64,000 nt of DNA from Azoarcus sp. DD4. GTDB lineage: Bacteria > Pseudomonadota > Gammaproteobacteria > Burkholderiales > Rhodocyclaceae. The stretch's first letter is position 1; the number at the start of each line of letters is the position of its first letter. The DNA lies in contig NZ_CP022958.1 in assembly GCF_006496635.1 (NCBI RefSeq), positions 3,410,001 to 3,474,000 on the forward strand. The letters are read 5' to 3'. The notes beneath the pieces were generated by a model that searched no databases, had not been told where the DNA came from, and was given only the letters and a program-made list of their open reading frames with translations. The position numbers and the translations under genes are program-made. Shown piece after piece: positions 34,678 to 46,038 of the stretch.

Positions 34678-34748
34678 ACCGGCAACCAGGAGCTGCTCGC
34701 CAAGATCCAGCGCTACCGCGAATCCTGCGAGGATGTGTTCCGCGAGCT
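34678..34748 (+). pseudogene. fossil fragment of a TetR-family gene
   Basis: Seventy-one bases encode TGNQELLAKIQRYRESCEDV followed by FREL, almost identical to TGNQELLAKIQPYRESYEEV of the intact TetR protein at 22872-23795. I count about 67 of 71 identical bases against 23553-23623. Flanking DNA does not match, so this is a remnant of a duplicated or recombined relative. The 405-base gap between the AraC and PiT genes contains nothing else that I can recognise. Confidence 0.8.
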
Positions 34749-34778
34749 TGTCGAGGTCCCGACGCGGCCGCCCCTTCG

Positions 34779-36254
34779 TCAGGCGATGAAGATGCGCCAG
34801 GCGGCCCAGTAAAGGCCGGCGGACAGCGCCATCGAAATCGGCAGGGTCAGCACCCAGGCCAGCAGGATGTTGGTCACCGTCTGGCCCTGCAGGCCGCTGC
34901 GGTTGGCGACCATGGTGCCGGCCACGCCGGACGACAGCACGTGGGTGGTCGACACCGGCAGCGAGAACACATTCGCCATGCCGATGGCGGCGGCGGCCGT
35001 CACCTGCGCGCTCATGCCCTGGGCGTAGGTCATGCCCTGCTTGCCGATCTTCTCGCCGACCGTGAGCACCACCCGCTTCCAGCCGATCATGGTGCCGATG
35101 CCCAGCGCCAGCGCCACTGCGATCACCACCCAGAACGGTGCGTACTCGGTAGTCGAGGTGAGATCCTTGCGCAGACGGGCGAGATCCTGCTTCTCGGCTG
35201 CCGGCAGGTAGGCGAGCTTGGACACCCGGCGGGCGGTGTCGTCCAGGCACAGCAGGTAGCGGCGCATGTCGACGCGCGCCTGCTCCTGCATGTCCTCGTA
35301 GTTGCTCACGCCCTCCAGCCCGCGCCGCAGCGCCGCGATGGTGATCTCGGTCTGCTGCGGGTCGCAGCGGAACCTGGCCGGCAGATCGCTGCCGTTGGGC
35401 TTGCCGAGCGCCAGGTAGTCGGACAGCGTCTGGGCGTTGCGCTGGTAGAACTCGCCCAGATGCACCGCGGCGTCGCGCGTGCGGCTGATGTCGTAGGTGG
35501 TGCTGTTGAGATTGAGCACGAACTGCGCCGGCACGATGCCGATCAGCACCAGCATGATGAGGCCGATACCCTTCTGGCCGTCGTTGGAGCCATGCACGAA
35601 GCTCACGCCCATGGCCGAAAGCACCAGCACCAGGCGGTTCCAGAACGGCGGATGCTTCTTGCCGACCTCGCCCATGCGGAACTCCGGCGTGCGGTGCATG
35701 GAGGAATGCGGCTTCCACCAGCGGAGCGCGATCAGGATCAGCCCGGCGACCAGGAATCCCGCCAGCGGCGAGGCGATCAGCGACAGCGCGATGTCGATCG
35801 CCTTCTGCCAGTTCACCCCTTCCGCCAACGCGATGTCGGTGATCACCGCGTTGGCGAGGCCGACGCCGAGGATGGAGCCTATCAGCGTGTGCGAACTGGA
35901 GGCCGGGATGCCGAAGTACCAGGTGCCGAGGTTCCAGGCGATGGCGGCAGCGAGCAGCGAAAACACCATCGCCAGGCCGCGGCCGGTGTCGACGTCGATC
36001 AGCAGCTCGACCGGCAGCAGGTGGACGATGGCATAGGCCACGCCGACGCCGCCGAGCAGCACGCCGAGGAAGTTGAAGATGCCGGAGGCGATCACCGCCA
36101 GATAGGGCGGCATCGCCCGGGTGTAGATCACGGTGGCCACCGCATTGGCGGTATCGTGAAAGCCGTTGATGAACTCGAAGGCGAGGACGAAGGCGAGTGC
36201 GAGGACGAGGCTGACGATCAGCCAGGGGTCGTAGCTGGTGAAGAGTTGAATCAT
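34779..36254 (-). CDS. pit: PiT-family inorganic phosphate transporter
   Basis: Inner-membrane low-affinity phosphate permease, 491 residues. The duplicated family signatures are both present: GFHDTANAVATVIYT near the N-terminus and ANVFSLPVSTTHVLSSGVAG near the C-terminus. PASSSHTLIGSILGVG and FVHGSNDGQKGIGL are also seen, with a central soluble loop of about 150 residues. The start at MIQLFTSYDPWL fits the first helix; an upstream in-frame extension has no membrane character. It lies 223 bases downstream of arsH on the same strand. Phosphate and arsenate share transporters, so the position after an arsenic operon may be functional, though PiT genes are also common in isolation. Confidence 0.94.
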   Translation of the reverse strand: MIQLFTSYDPWLIVSLVLALAFVLAFEFINGFHDTANAVATVIYTRAMPPYLAVIASGIFNFLGVLLGGVGVAYAIVHLLPVELLIDVDTGRGLAMVFSLLAAAIAWNLGTWYFGIPASSSHTLIGSILGVGLANAVITDIALAEGVNWQKAIDIALSLIASPLAGFLVAGLILIALRWWKPHSSMHRTPEFRMGEVGKKHPPFWNRLVLVLSAMGVSFVHGSNDGQKGIGLIMLVLIGIVPAQFVLNLNSTTYDISRTRDAAVHLGEFYQRNAQTLSDYLALGKPNGSDLPARFRCDPQQTEITIAALRRGLEGVSNYEDMQEQARVDMRRYLLCLDDTARRVSKLAYLPAAEKQDLARLRKDLTSTTEYAPFWVVIAVALALGIGTMIGWKRVVLTVGEKIGKQGMTYAQGMSAQVTAAAAIGMANVFSLPVSTTHVLSSGVAGTMVANRSGLQGQTVTNILLAWVLTLPISMALSAGLYWAAWRIFIA

Positions 36255-36477
36255 GAGGACGGCGCGGCCGTCACCGCATGCCCCTGCGTGTAACCTGGGC
36301 TTCAGGAACGCTGGCTGCGGGCGGCACCACCGGGCTTCCAAAAATGGCGACCGCGGATTCTCTCAGATTGTGCGGCCGCCACTCCAGAATATTTCAATTC
36401 CGTGACTACGACTAAGGCATTAGACGAACACTGCCACCGCCCGCCGGCGGGTGGCTCCGGACGGATGGCGAGCGCCT

Positions 36478-37200
36478 TCAGATCGACTTCTGGTTCACCC
36501 GCTTGGAAAGCTCCTCCGCACTCTCCTTGCGCTCGCTGTAGCGATCCACCAGATAAGGCCCGATGTCGCGCGTCAGCAGGGTGAACTTGACCAGTTCCTC
36601 CATCACGTCGACCACCCGATCGTAATAGGACGAGGGCTTCATCCTGTCGTGCTCGTCGAACTCGAGGAAGGCCTTGGCCACCGACGACTGGTTGGGGATG
36701 GTCAGCATCCGCATCCAGCGCCCCAGCACGCGCATCTGGTTCACCGCGTTGAAGGATTGCGAGCCGCCACACACCTGCATCACCGCCAGCGTTTTGCCCT
36801 GGGTGGGACGGATGGCGCCGGCCGTCAGCGGAATCCAGTCGATCTGCGCCTTCATGATGCCGGTCATGGCGCCGTGGCGTTCGGGCGAACACCACACCAT
36901 GCCTTCGGCCCACAGCGTGAGTTCGCGCAGTTCGGCGACCTTGGGATGGGTCTCGGGCGCGTCGTCCGGCAGCGGCAGGCCGCTCGGGTTGAAGATGCGC
37001 GCCTCGGCCCCCATCGCCCACAGCAGACGCGCCGCCTCCTCCGCCAACAGGCGGCTGAAGGAGCGCTGCCGCAGCGAGCCGTAGAGCAGCAGGATGCGCG
37101 GCGGATGCGTGGCCCGTGCCGCCGGCTGCAGTTGTGCCGCATCCGGCACGCGGAAAAGATCTTCCCGGATGTTGGGGAGTTCGCTGGAAAGCCCGCTCAT
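36478..37200 (-). CDS. arsH: ArsH, NADPH-dependent FMN reductase / organoarsenical oxidase
   Basis: Flavodoxin-fold flavoprotein of 240 residues. The FMN phosphate loop GSLRQRSFSRLLAEEAARLL, the PERHGAMTGIMKAQIDWIPL segment and the conserved C-terminal region (MEELVKFTLLTRDIGPYLVD) are those of ArsH. Characterised ArsH proteins oxidise trivalent methyl- or aromatic arsenicals and reduce quinones or chromate. The start overlaps the ACR3 stop by four bases (ATGA), and the gene closes the ars operon. The GSLR motif and the long N-terminal lead before it are normal for the family. Confidence 0.93.
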   Translation of the reverse strand: MSGLSSELPNIREDLFRVPDAAQLQPAARATHPPRILLLYGSLRQRSFSRLLAEEAARLLWAMGAEARIFNPSGLPLPDDAPETHPKVAELRELTLWAEGMVWCSPERHGAMTGIMKAQIDWIPLTAGAIRPTQGKTLAVMQVCGGSQSFNAVNQMRVLGRWMRMLTIPNQSSVAKAFLEFDEHDRMKPSSYYDRVVDVMEELVKFTLLTRDIGPYLVDRYSERKESAEELSKRVNQKSI

Positions 37201-38282
37201 GCCCGCGCTCCTGTTGCGGCGCTTTCGTACCAGTCGCGCGAACGGTTCACCACCCGCACCACCAGCAGCATCACCGGCACTTCGATCAACACGCCGACCA
37301 CGGTCGCCAGCGCGGCGCCGGATTCGAAGCCGAACAGACTGATCGCCGCGGCCACCGCCAGTTCGAAGAAGTTGGACGCGCCGATCAGCGCCGACGGGCA
37401 GGCCACGCTGTGCTTTTCGCCCAGCTTGCGGTTGAGCCAGTAGGCCAGCGCCGAGTTGAACAGCACCTGGATGAGGATGGGCACCGCCAGCAGCGCGATC
37501 ACCAGCGGCTGGCGCAGGATGGCCTCGCCCTGGAAGGCGAACAGCAGCACCAGGGTGGCGAGCAAGGCGGCGATGGACCAGGGGCCGATCTTCTCCATGG
37601 CCGCATCGAAGGCTGCCTGCCCCTTCTTCAGCAGTGCGCGGCGCCAGAGCTGGGCGAGCGCCACCGGGATGACGATGTAGAGCACCACCGAGGTCAGCAG
37701 CGTGTCCCACGGCACGGTGATGGCCGAGATGCCCAGCAGCAGGCCGACCAGCGGCGCGAACGCGATCACCATGATGCTGTCGTTGAGCGCGACCTGCGAC
37801 AGGGTGAACAGCGGATCGCCGCCAGTGAGCCGGCTCCACACGAAGACCATCGCGGTGCAAGGCGCGGCCGCCAGCAGGATGAGCCCGGCGACGTAGCTGT
37901 CGAGCTGCTCGGCCGGCAGCATCGGGGCGAACAGCTGGCGGATGAAGAGCCAGCCGAGCAAGGCCATCGAGAAGGGCTTCACCAGCCAGTTCACGAACAG
38001 CGTGACGCCGATGCCGCGCACGTGCTGGCGCACCTCGTGCAGCGCGCCGAAATCCACCTTGACCAGCATCGGGATGATCATCACCCAGATCAGCAGGCCC
38101 ACCGGCAGGTTGACCTGCGCCACTTCCATCCGCCCGACCGCCTGGAACACGCCGGGCAGCCACTGGCCCAGTGCGATGCCGGTGACGATGCAGAGGAAGA
38201 CCCAGACGGTGAGATAGCGCTCGAACACGCTCATCGGTGCTGCTACCGCCGGCTGGATGGCGGCTTCGCATTGCATGTTCAT
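37197..38282 (-). CDS. acr3: arsenite efflux transporter, ACR3 family
   Basis: Ten-helix inner-membrane arsenite exporter, 361 residues. Family landmarks include YLTVWVFLCIVTGIALGQWL, FLxWL-like NWLVKPFSMALLGWLF, the invariant cysteine in AAAPCTAMVFVWSRLTGGDP, LNDSIMVIAFAPLVGLLLG and IGASNFFELAVAAAI. This is the ACR3 (BASS-related) and not the ArsB family. It lies 4 bases after arsC1 and overlaps arsH, so arsenate reduction, arsenite export and arsenical oxidation are co-expressed. Confidence 0.95.
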   Translation of the reverse strand: MNMQCEAAIQPAVAAPMSVFERYLTVWVFLCIVTGIALGQWLPGVFQAVGRMEVAQVNLPVGLLIWVMIIPMLVKVDFGALHEVRQHVRGIGVTLFVNWLVKPFSMALLGWLFIRQLFAPMLPAEQLDSYVAGLILLAAAPCTAMVFVWSRLTGGDPLFTLSQVALNDSIMVIAFAPLVGLLLGISAITVPWDTLLTSVVLYIVIPVALAQLWRRALLKKGQAAFDAAMEKIGPWSIAALLATLVLLFAFQGEAILRQPLVIALLAVPILIQVLFNSALAYWLNRKLGEKHSVACPSALIGASNFFELAVAAAISLFGFESGAALATVVGVLIEVPVMLLVVRVVNRSRDWYESAATGARA

Positions 38283-38285
38283 GCT

Positions 38286-38795
38286 TCAGTCCCCCGTCAC
38301 CGGGCTGCGCCCGAGTTGATCGACTTCGCGCTTGAGTGCGAGGCGGTCGAGTTTTTCCACCGGCAGGCTAAGGAACAGCCGGATGCGGGTCACGATTTCG
38401 TTCTGGGCCTGGCTGAAGGCCTTGAGCTGGTGCGCGCGGTCGCCGACGACCGCTGCCGGATCGGCGAAGCCCCAATGCGCGGTGATGGGCTGGCCGGGCC
38501 ACACCGGACAGACCTCGCCGGCGGCCTGGTCGCACACGGTGAACACGAAGTCCATCACCGGCGCATCCGGCCGGGCGAAGACATCCCACCCCTTGCTGTG
38601 CAGCGTGCCCACCTCGTAACCCTGCGCGCTCAAGACCTCGAGCGTCATCGGATGGACCTCGCCACGCGGATGGCTGCCGGCGCTATAGGCCTTGAAGCGC
38701 CCCTTGCCGAGTTCGTTGAGCACGACCTCGGCGATGATGCTGCGTGCGGAATTCCCGGTACACAGGAACAGCACGTTGAAGACTCTTGCAGACAT
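38286..38795 (-). CDS. arsC: arsenate reductase, LMW-phosphatase type (copy 1)
   Basis: A 169-residue thioredoxin-coupled arsenate reductase. The nucleophilic P-loop CTGNSARS (CX5R) lies at the N-terminus. The resolving pair is in VCDQAAGEVCPVWPG, and HWGFADPAAV follows as in the family. A start with AGGGAG upstream is clear. Its C-terminal tail (LKREVDQLGRSPVTGD) is longer than that of copy 2. It lies between copy 2 and ACR3 in the operon. Confidence 0.94.
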   Translation of the reverse strand: MSARVFNVLFLCTGNSARSIIAEVVLNELGKGRFKAYSAGSHPRGEVHPMTLEVLSAQGYEVGTLHSKGWDVFARPDAPVMDFVFTVCDQAAGEVCPVWPGQPITAHWGFADPAAVVGDRAHQLKAFSQAQNEIVTRIRLFLSLPVEKLDRLALKREVDQLGRSPVTGD

Positions 38796-38854
38796 TCGAC
38801 ACTCCCTGGATGCGTCGTCGCGTTTCGATAATCGATGGAAAGTTGAAATATGGC

Positions 38855-39334
38855 TCAAGGCAAAAGCGCGCCGACACGGTCGAGCTCGCGCTTGAGCGCG
38901 GCACGGTCCTGCGCCAGTTCGGCGAGCGGCAGTGCGAGGAAGGCTTCGATGCGGGCACGCAGGATGCGGTAGGCGGCCATGAAGGCGGCGTCGATCTCGG
39001 CATCGGTACCCGTGGCGTGCGCCGGGTCCTCCACCCCCCAGTGGGTGCGCAGCACCGGGCCAAGATAGACCGGGCAGGTTTCGCCGGCGGCGCTGGCGCA
39101 CACGGTGACGACGATGTCGGGCGTCACCGGCAGGTCGTCCCAGGACTTGCTGCGATAGCCCTCGGTGGCGATGCCCTCGCGCGCCAGCAAGGCGAGCGAG
39201 CGCGGATGCACGTAGCCGGTCGGCTTGCTGCCCGCGCTCATCGCCTGGAAGCCGGCTGGCGCCAGGTGGTTGAAGGTCGCTTCCGCGAGAATGGATCGGC
39301 AGGAGTTGCCGGTGCACAGGAAAAGGATGTTCAT
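38855..39334 (-). CDS. arsC: arsenate reductase, LMW-phosphatase type (copy 2)
   Basis: A second 159-residue arsenate reductase with P-loop CTGNSCRS, VCASAAGETCPVYLG and HWGVEDPAHA. It differs from copy 1 at the position after NS (Cys in place of Ala) and through much of the sequence, so the duplication is old. The two are separated by 59 bases. Tandem non-identical ArsC proteins may differ in substrate (arsenate versus other oxyanions) or reductant; sequence alone does not decide. Confidence 0.94.
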   Translation of the reverse strand: MNILFLCTGNSCRSILAEATFNHLAPAGFQAMSAGSKPTGYVHPRSLALLAREGIATEGYRSKSWDDLPVTPDIVVTVCASAAGETCPVYLGPVLRTHWGVEDPAHATGTDAEIDAAFMAAYRILRARIEAFLALPLAELAQDRAALKRELDRVGALLP

Positions 39335-39383
39335 GAGGCCTGGTGAGCGGGTTTCGTGTGGTCGAAAGGGAAAGGAAATGCCA

Positions 39384-39806
39384 TCAGGGCCGGCCTGCCG
39401 CCGGCGTCTGCCGGCCGGCATCCATCATCCGGCTGGCGGCCACGAGGGCGGCGCGGATCAGCAGGTCTTCGGGTATCGCTTCGTAGGTCGTACCGTCGAC
39501 TTCGACCGTGCGGCAGTCGGCGTCGCCGCAGCTGGCGCAACAGCGGCTGGCACCGGCGTTCGCCTGCAGCCAGCTTTCCAGCGGCTGGCCGGCGATCCAG
39601 ATGCGGTTGGATTCCAGCGGCCGGGCGGCGAACTGCGCAGGGTCGATGACGCGGCGCTCCAGTTGCGGTTCGATACCCAGCGGGGCGAGCGCATGCCGCA
39701 GTTTCTCGACAGCCCCTTCCACCGCCTGCTGGGTGGCGTCGCAACGCGGGCAGGTGTTGCCCGAGTCGTCCAGCAGACGTTGCCAGAGGATGTTCAGGGT
39801 TTTCAT
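39384..39806 (-). CDS. DUF2703 family cysteine-rich protein
   Basis: A 140-residue protein of the DUF2703 type. It begins MKTLNILWQRLLDDSGNTCP, has CPRC near residue 19-22 and a second cluster ASRCCASCGDADCRT, giving seven cysteines overall. Such proteins are frequent in ars operons and have a thioredoxin-like or arsenic-chelating appearance, but I know of no firmly established activity. It lies 26 bases after arsR and before arsC copy 2. A metal-binding or redox role is inferred. Confidence 0.8.
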   Translation of the reverse strand: MKTLNILWQRLLDDSGNTCPRCDATQQAVEGAVEKLRHALAPLGIEPQLERRVIDPAQFAARPLESNRIWIAGQPLESWLQANAGASRCCASCGDADCRTVEVDGTTYEAIPEDLLIRAALVAASRMMDAGRQTPAAGRP

Positions 39807-39831
39807 GCCGGCCTCCTTCGGTTGTGGTGAC

Positions 39832-40176
39832 TCAACACCCCAGCCCGCTGACGCAGCCCACCGCCTCGCCGACCTCGGCGCACTGTTCCGGCACGCCGGC
39901 GCAGCATTCTTCGGTCAGATAGCCGATCAGGTCGCGCATCAGCGCCATGTTCGCCCGGTAGCGCTGGAAGCGCCCTTCCTGCTCGACCGACACCAGCCCG
40001 GCGTGGGTCAGCGCCTTGAGGTGGAAGGACATGTTGGTCGGCGGCACGTCGAGCGCGGACGAGATCTCGCCCGCCACCATGCCGGCCGGCCCCTTGCGGA
40101 CCAGCAGGCGGAAGACGTCCAGGCGCACGCCGGACGAGAGCGATTCGAAAACCGCGAGGGCCGTGTTCTTTTCCAT
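39832..40176 (-). CDS. arsR: ArsR-family arsenic-responsive repressor
   Basis: Winged-helix repressor of 114 residues and first gene of the ars operon. The helix-turn-helix is in AGEISSALDVPPTNMSFHLKALTHAG. It lacks the ELCVCDL-type metal site of E. coli ArsR in the recognition helix. Instead there are cysteines at the C-terminus (EECCAGVPEQC and CVSGLGC), as in ArsR proteins that bind As(III) through a C-terminal site. The second in-frame ATG is used because the first almost abuts the palindrome at 40197-40210 that probably serves as operator. Confidence 0.92.
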   Translation of the reverse strand: MEKNTALAVFESLSSGVRLDVFRLLVRKGPAGMVAGEISSALDVPPTNMSFHLKALTHAGLVSVEQEGRFQRYRANMALMRDLIGYLTEECCAGVPEQCAEVGEAVGCVSGLGC

Positions 40177-40196
40177 GCTCTGACTATACAACATTT

Positions 40197-40210
40197 ATTG
40201 AATCATCAAT
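40197..40210. promoter_or_regulatory. inverted repeat upstream of arsR, probable ArsR operator
   Basis: ATTGA-ATCA-TCAAT is a perfect 5-bp inverted repeat in an A/T-rich island just upstream of arsR, in the position and with the TTGA/TCAA arms expected of ArsR-type operators. Confidence 0.6.
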
Positions 40211-40264
40211 ATGAAAATCACGCCGCAGCCGCCACCCGTGGCGGTCCGGACGGGACGCCGCCGC

Positions 40265-40705
40265 TCACGCCGCTGTTTCGAGATTGCGCCGCATCCTGCG
40301 CAACAGGGCAAGAAGCTGCTCGCGCTCCGCCTGCGCCAGGCCGGTCACCGCGACATCGGCCAGCTGCTGGCTGTGACGCTGCAAGCTGCCATGGACCTCC
40401 CGCCCGTCCGCCGTCAGTTCCAGCCGGCTGCTGCGGCGGTCCGCCTCGTCGGCCCGCGCGGCCAGCAGGCCACGGCGTTTCAGTTCGCCGATCAGGCGGG
40501 CGATCTGCGCCTTGTCACGTCCCGAGTGGGCAACCAGATCGCTGAGCGTCGCGCCCGGATGGCGGGCGAAATAGCCGAGCGCCTTGAACTCCATGTGGGT
40601 CAGGTCGTGCGGCCCCTCGCGCAGTGCGCGGTGCTGCAGCGAACGGTAGAGATGCATGACGGCATGGACGGCGTCGAGCACGTCGTCGGAAGAAAGTGCG
40701 ACCAT
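40265..40705 (-). CDS. MarR-family transcriptional regulator
   Basis: A 146-residue winged-helix regulator. The MarR core is recognisable in LTHMEFKALGYFARHPGATL, LSDLVAHSGRDKAQIARLIG and the wing ARADEADRRSSRLELTADGR. It diverges from the siderophore-interacting protein gene, with start codons 64 bases apart, and probably controls it through the symmetrical sites between them. Ligand unknown; because the target is an iron-siderophore reductase-like protein, an iron- or redox-linked signal is possible. Confidence 0.9.
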   Translation of the reverse strand: MVALSSDDVLDAVHAVMHLYRSLQHRALREGPHDLTHMEFKALGYFARHPGATLSDLVAHSGRDKAQIARLIGELKRRGLLAARADEADRRSSRLELTADGREVHGSLQRHSQQLADVAVTGLAQAEREQLLALLRRMRRNLETAA

Positions 40706-40708
40706 TTG

Positions 40709-40723
40709 GTTGACAGTATCAAC
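40709..40723. promoter_or_regulatory. inverted repeat in the marR/SIP divergent promoter region
   Basis: GTTGA-CAGTA-TCAAC is a perfect 5-bp inverted repeat with a 5-base spacer. It contains a TTGACA that could serve as a -35 element for the rightward gene and lies next to the hexamer palindrome GTTAAC (40726-40731). It is a plausible MarR operator. Confidence 0.42.
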
Positions 40724-40769
40724 TTGTTAACGGAATCATAGTGGACATTATCAACGATTAAGGCCAACC

Positions 40770-41510
40770 GTGAACATTTCTCAAACCACCCGCCGCGTCC
40801 AGCGCGTCCGCCACGAGATCCACCTCCGCGATGTCGAAGTCGTCGGCATCGCGCAGCCGAGTGCCAACTTCATCGCCGTGACCTTCGCCGGCGACGCGCT
40901 CGCCGACTTCGTCTCGGCCTCCTTCGACGATCACCTGAAGTTCATCTTTTCCACGCCCGCCGGCGAAGTCCTGCGCCGCGACTACACCCCGCGACGCTTC
41001 GACCGGCAGCAGCGGACCCTGACGCTGGAGTTCGCGCTGCACGAAAACGGCCCGGCCTCGGACTGGGCACGGCAGGCCGCGGCCGGGCAGCGCGCGACGC
41101 TTGCCGGGCCGCGCGGCTCGATGATCATTCCCATGGACTACGACTGGCATCTGCTGGCGGGCGACGCCGCCGCGCTGCCGGCCATCCACCGGCGGCTGGA
41201 AGAACTGCCGGCCGCGGCCCGCGCCATCGTCGTGGTGCAGACGGCCGATGCGTCCGACCGGCGCGAATTCAACAGCGCCGCGCAACCGGATGTCCGCTGG
41301 GTCGCCACGCCGGATGAACTGATCGCCGCCGTCCGCGGCCTGGCTTTGCCGGACGGAGAGGGCTTCGCCTGGTGCGCGGGCGAAGCATCGACGATGGCGC
41401 GCCTGCGCGAGGTCCTCGTCACCGAACATGCGCAGCCCAAGGAAGCCATGCGGGTTGCAGCGTACTGGCGGCACGGCACCTCGAACTTCCACGAAGAGCT
41501 GAACCCGTGA
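40770..41510 (+). CDS. siderophore-interacting protein (FAD-dependent ferric reductase family)
   Basis: A 246-residue ViuB/YqjH-type protein starting at GTG with AAGG upstream. The FAD-binding barrel has DDHLKFIFSTPAGEVLRRDY and TPRRFDRQQRTLTLEF. The C-terminal NAD(P)-binding half has MDYDWHLLAGDAAALPAIHR and FAWCAGEASTMARLREVL. The family reduces ferric-siderophore complexes in the cytoplasm to release iron. It could act after uptake by the TonB receptor encoded at 2860-5016, although the two are far apart. It is divergently paired with the MarR regulator. Confidence 0.9.
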   Translation: MNISQTTRRVQRVRHEIHLRDVEVVGIAQPSANFIAVTFAGDALADFVSASFDDHLKFIFSTPAGEVLRRDYTPRRFDRQQRTLTLEFALHENGPASDWARQAAAGQRATLAGPRGSMIIPMDYDWHLLAGDAAALPAIHRRLEELPAAARAIVVVQTADASDRREFNSAAQPDVRWVATPDELIAAVRGLALPDGEGFAWCAGEASTMARLREVLVTEHAQPKEAMRVAAYWRHGTSNFHEELNP

Positions 41511-41624
41511 GCGCCTGCGCGTCCCGGCCGCCGGAACGCTCGCCGGCGGGTCGTCCGTAGCCGCGCGCAGCGCGATGCCGCCGCGTCGGCGCAAGATCGC
41601 CGGGCTTCGTGCCATGATGTGGAC

Positions 41625-44447
<2,823 letters not shown>

Positions 44448-44569
44448 ATGCAGCTGTCCTCAGCGGGCAACGAGCAGCTTTGTTGACATAGATGCTTGTT
44501 TGCGGTCGGCCGTACCGCTAATTTGGCGTTGAAGATGCGCTGCACGCATCACCTGCGAGGAGCCGTGCC

Positions 44570-46036
44570 ATGGACGGACTGCTTTCCTGGGGATTGCCGG
44601 TGCTGCGGGGCGGCCTCGGCAATCTCGCTGCCTATCTCGCCGCCCACGTCCTGCTCTGCCTGCTGCCCGCCTTCTTCATCGCGGGCGCGATGGCGGCGCT
44701 GATCCCGAAGGAGACGGTCACCCGCTTCCTCGGCCGCAACTCCAGCAAGATGGTGTCCTACCCCGCCGCGGCCGCCGCCGGGTCGCTGCTGGCGGTGTGC
44801 TCCTGCACCATCGTGCCGCTCTTCGCCGGCATCTACAAAAAGGGCGCGGGCCTGGGGCCGGCGATCACCTTCCTGTTCTTCGCGCCGGCGGCCAACATCC
44901 TGGCGCTGGTCTACACCGGCGGCATCATCGGCCCCGATCTCGCCATCGCCCGCCTGCTGCTCTCGCTCACCTTCGGCATCGGCATCGGTCTCATCATGGC
45001 GCTGCTCTTCCGTGCCGACGACGTCGCGCACGACCTGGCGACCGACAGCCCCTTCGCCGCGCGCGGCGAAGGCATGGGCCGCGCGCCGCTGGTCTTCCTG
45101 TTCGTGTGGGTGGCGCTGCTGCTGGCCGGCACGCTCAAGCTCGGCGTGCTCACCGGCAGCTATCTCCACATCGACCTGCCCCTGCACGATGCCCGGCACT
45201 GGCAGGGCGTGCTCGACCAGCTGGTGCCCTACGACGCGGCCAAGGGCGAAGAAGGCGTGTCGCTGCAGGGCGCGCTGCTGATCGTGCTGCTGGCGGGCAT
45301 CGGCATCAGCGCCTGGCGCGGGCTCGAGAACATCCAGGACGGCGCCAATCTGTGGACGCACCTCAGCCTGGCGCTGATCGCCGCGACCCTGCTGGCCGCC
45401 GCGCTGTCGGTGCAGGCGGTGCCGGAAGGCCTGCGCATCGGCCTCACCGGCAAGTTCTTCGGCGTTGCCCTCAGCCTTGCCGTGCTGTACGCGATCGCGC
45501 GCCGCCAGCTGTCGGCGGACGAAGTGCGCGACTGGCTGTGGGAATCCTGGCGCTTCGTGAAGCAGATATTCCCGCTGCTGGTCGCCGGCGTCTTCGTCGT
45601 CGGCATGATCCGCGTCCTGATCCGCCCGGAATGGATAGAGCTGCTGGCCGGAGCCAACACGCTCACCGGCAACCTCGCCGGCGTCGCCTTCGGCGTCTTC
45701 ATGTACTTCCCGACGCTGGTGGAAGTGCCGATCGCCCGGATGTTCCTCGATCTCGGCATGCACCGCGGCCCGCTGCTCGCCTACCTGATGGCCGACCCGG
45801 AGCTGTCGCTGCAGAGCATCCTCATCATCGCGGCCATCATCGGCCGCCGCAAGACGGCGACCTACGTGGCGCTGGTGGCACTCTTCAGCACCATCGCCGG
45901 CCTTACCTACGGCGCCTGGGTGGACGGCAGCTCGCTGCTGGTGCTCGCGCTCTGGCTGGCCGGTTTCATCGCGGTGCTCGCCGCCCTGCTCGTGCTCGCC
46001 GGACGCCACGGCCGCACTTCCCTCAAAGGAGTCTGA
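44570..46036 (+). CDS. DUF318-type permease (ArsP/SO_0444-like)
   Basis: A 488-residue membrane protein with two homologous helical halves. The family motif CSCTIVPLFAGIYKKGAGLG (Cys77, Cys79) and FLFFAPAANILALVYTGGII are in the first half. GNLAGVAFGVFMYFPTLVEV and HRGPLLAYLMADPELS mark the second. Related proteins export trivalent organoarsenicals (ArsP) or copper/zinc (SO_0444 family). It is directly followed, three bases past its stop codon, by a small redox-active disulfide protein, a common pairing. It is not adjacent to the ars operon, so arsenic specificity is only one option. Confidence 0.86.
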   Translation: MDGLLSWGLPVLRGGLGNLAAYLAAHVLLCLLPAFFIAGAMAALIPKETVTRFLGRNSSKMVSYPAAAAAGSLLAVCSCTIVPLFAGIYKKGAGLGPAITFLFFAPAANILALVYTGGIIGPDLAIARLLLSLTFGIGIGLIMALLFRADDVAHDLATDSPFAARGEGMGRAPLVFLFVWVALLLAGTLKLGVLTGSYLHIDLPLHDARHWQGVLDQLVPYDAAKGEEGVSLQGALLIVLLAGIGISAWRGLENIQDGANLWTHLSLALIAATLLAAALSVQAVPEGLRIGLTGKFFGVALSLAVLYAIARRQLSADEVRDWLWESWRFVKQIFPLLVAGVFVVGMIRVLIRPEWIELLAGANTLTGNLAGVAFGVFMYFPTLVEVPIARMFLDLGMHRGPLLAYLMADPELSLQSILIIAAIIGRRKTATYVALVALFSTIAGLTYGAWVDGSSLLVLALWLAGFIAVLAALLVLAGRHGRTSLKGV

Positions 46037-46038
46037 TC

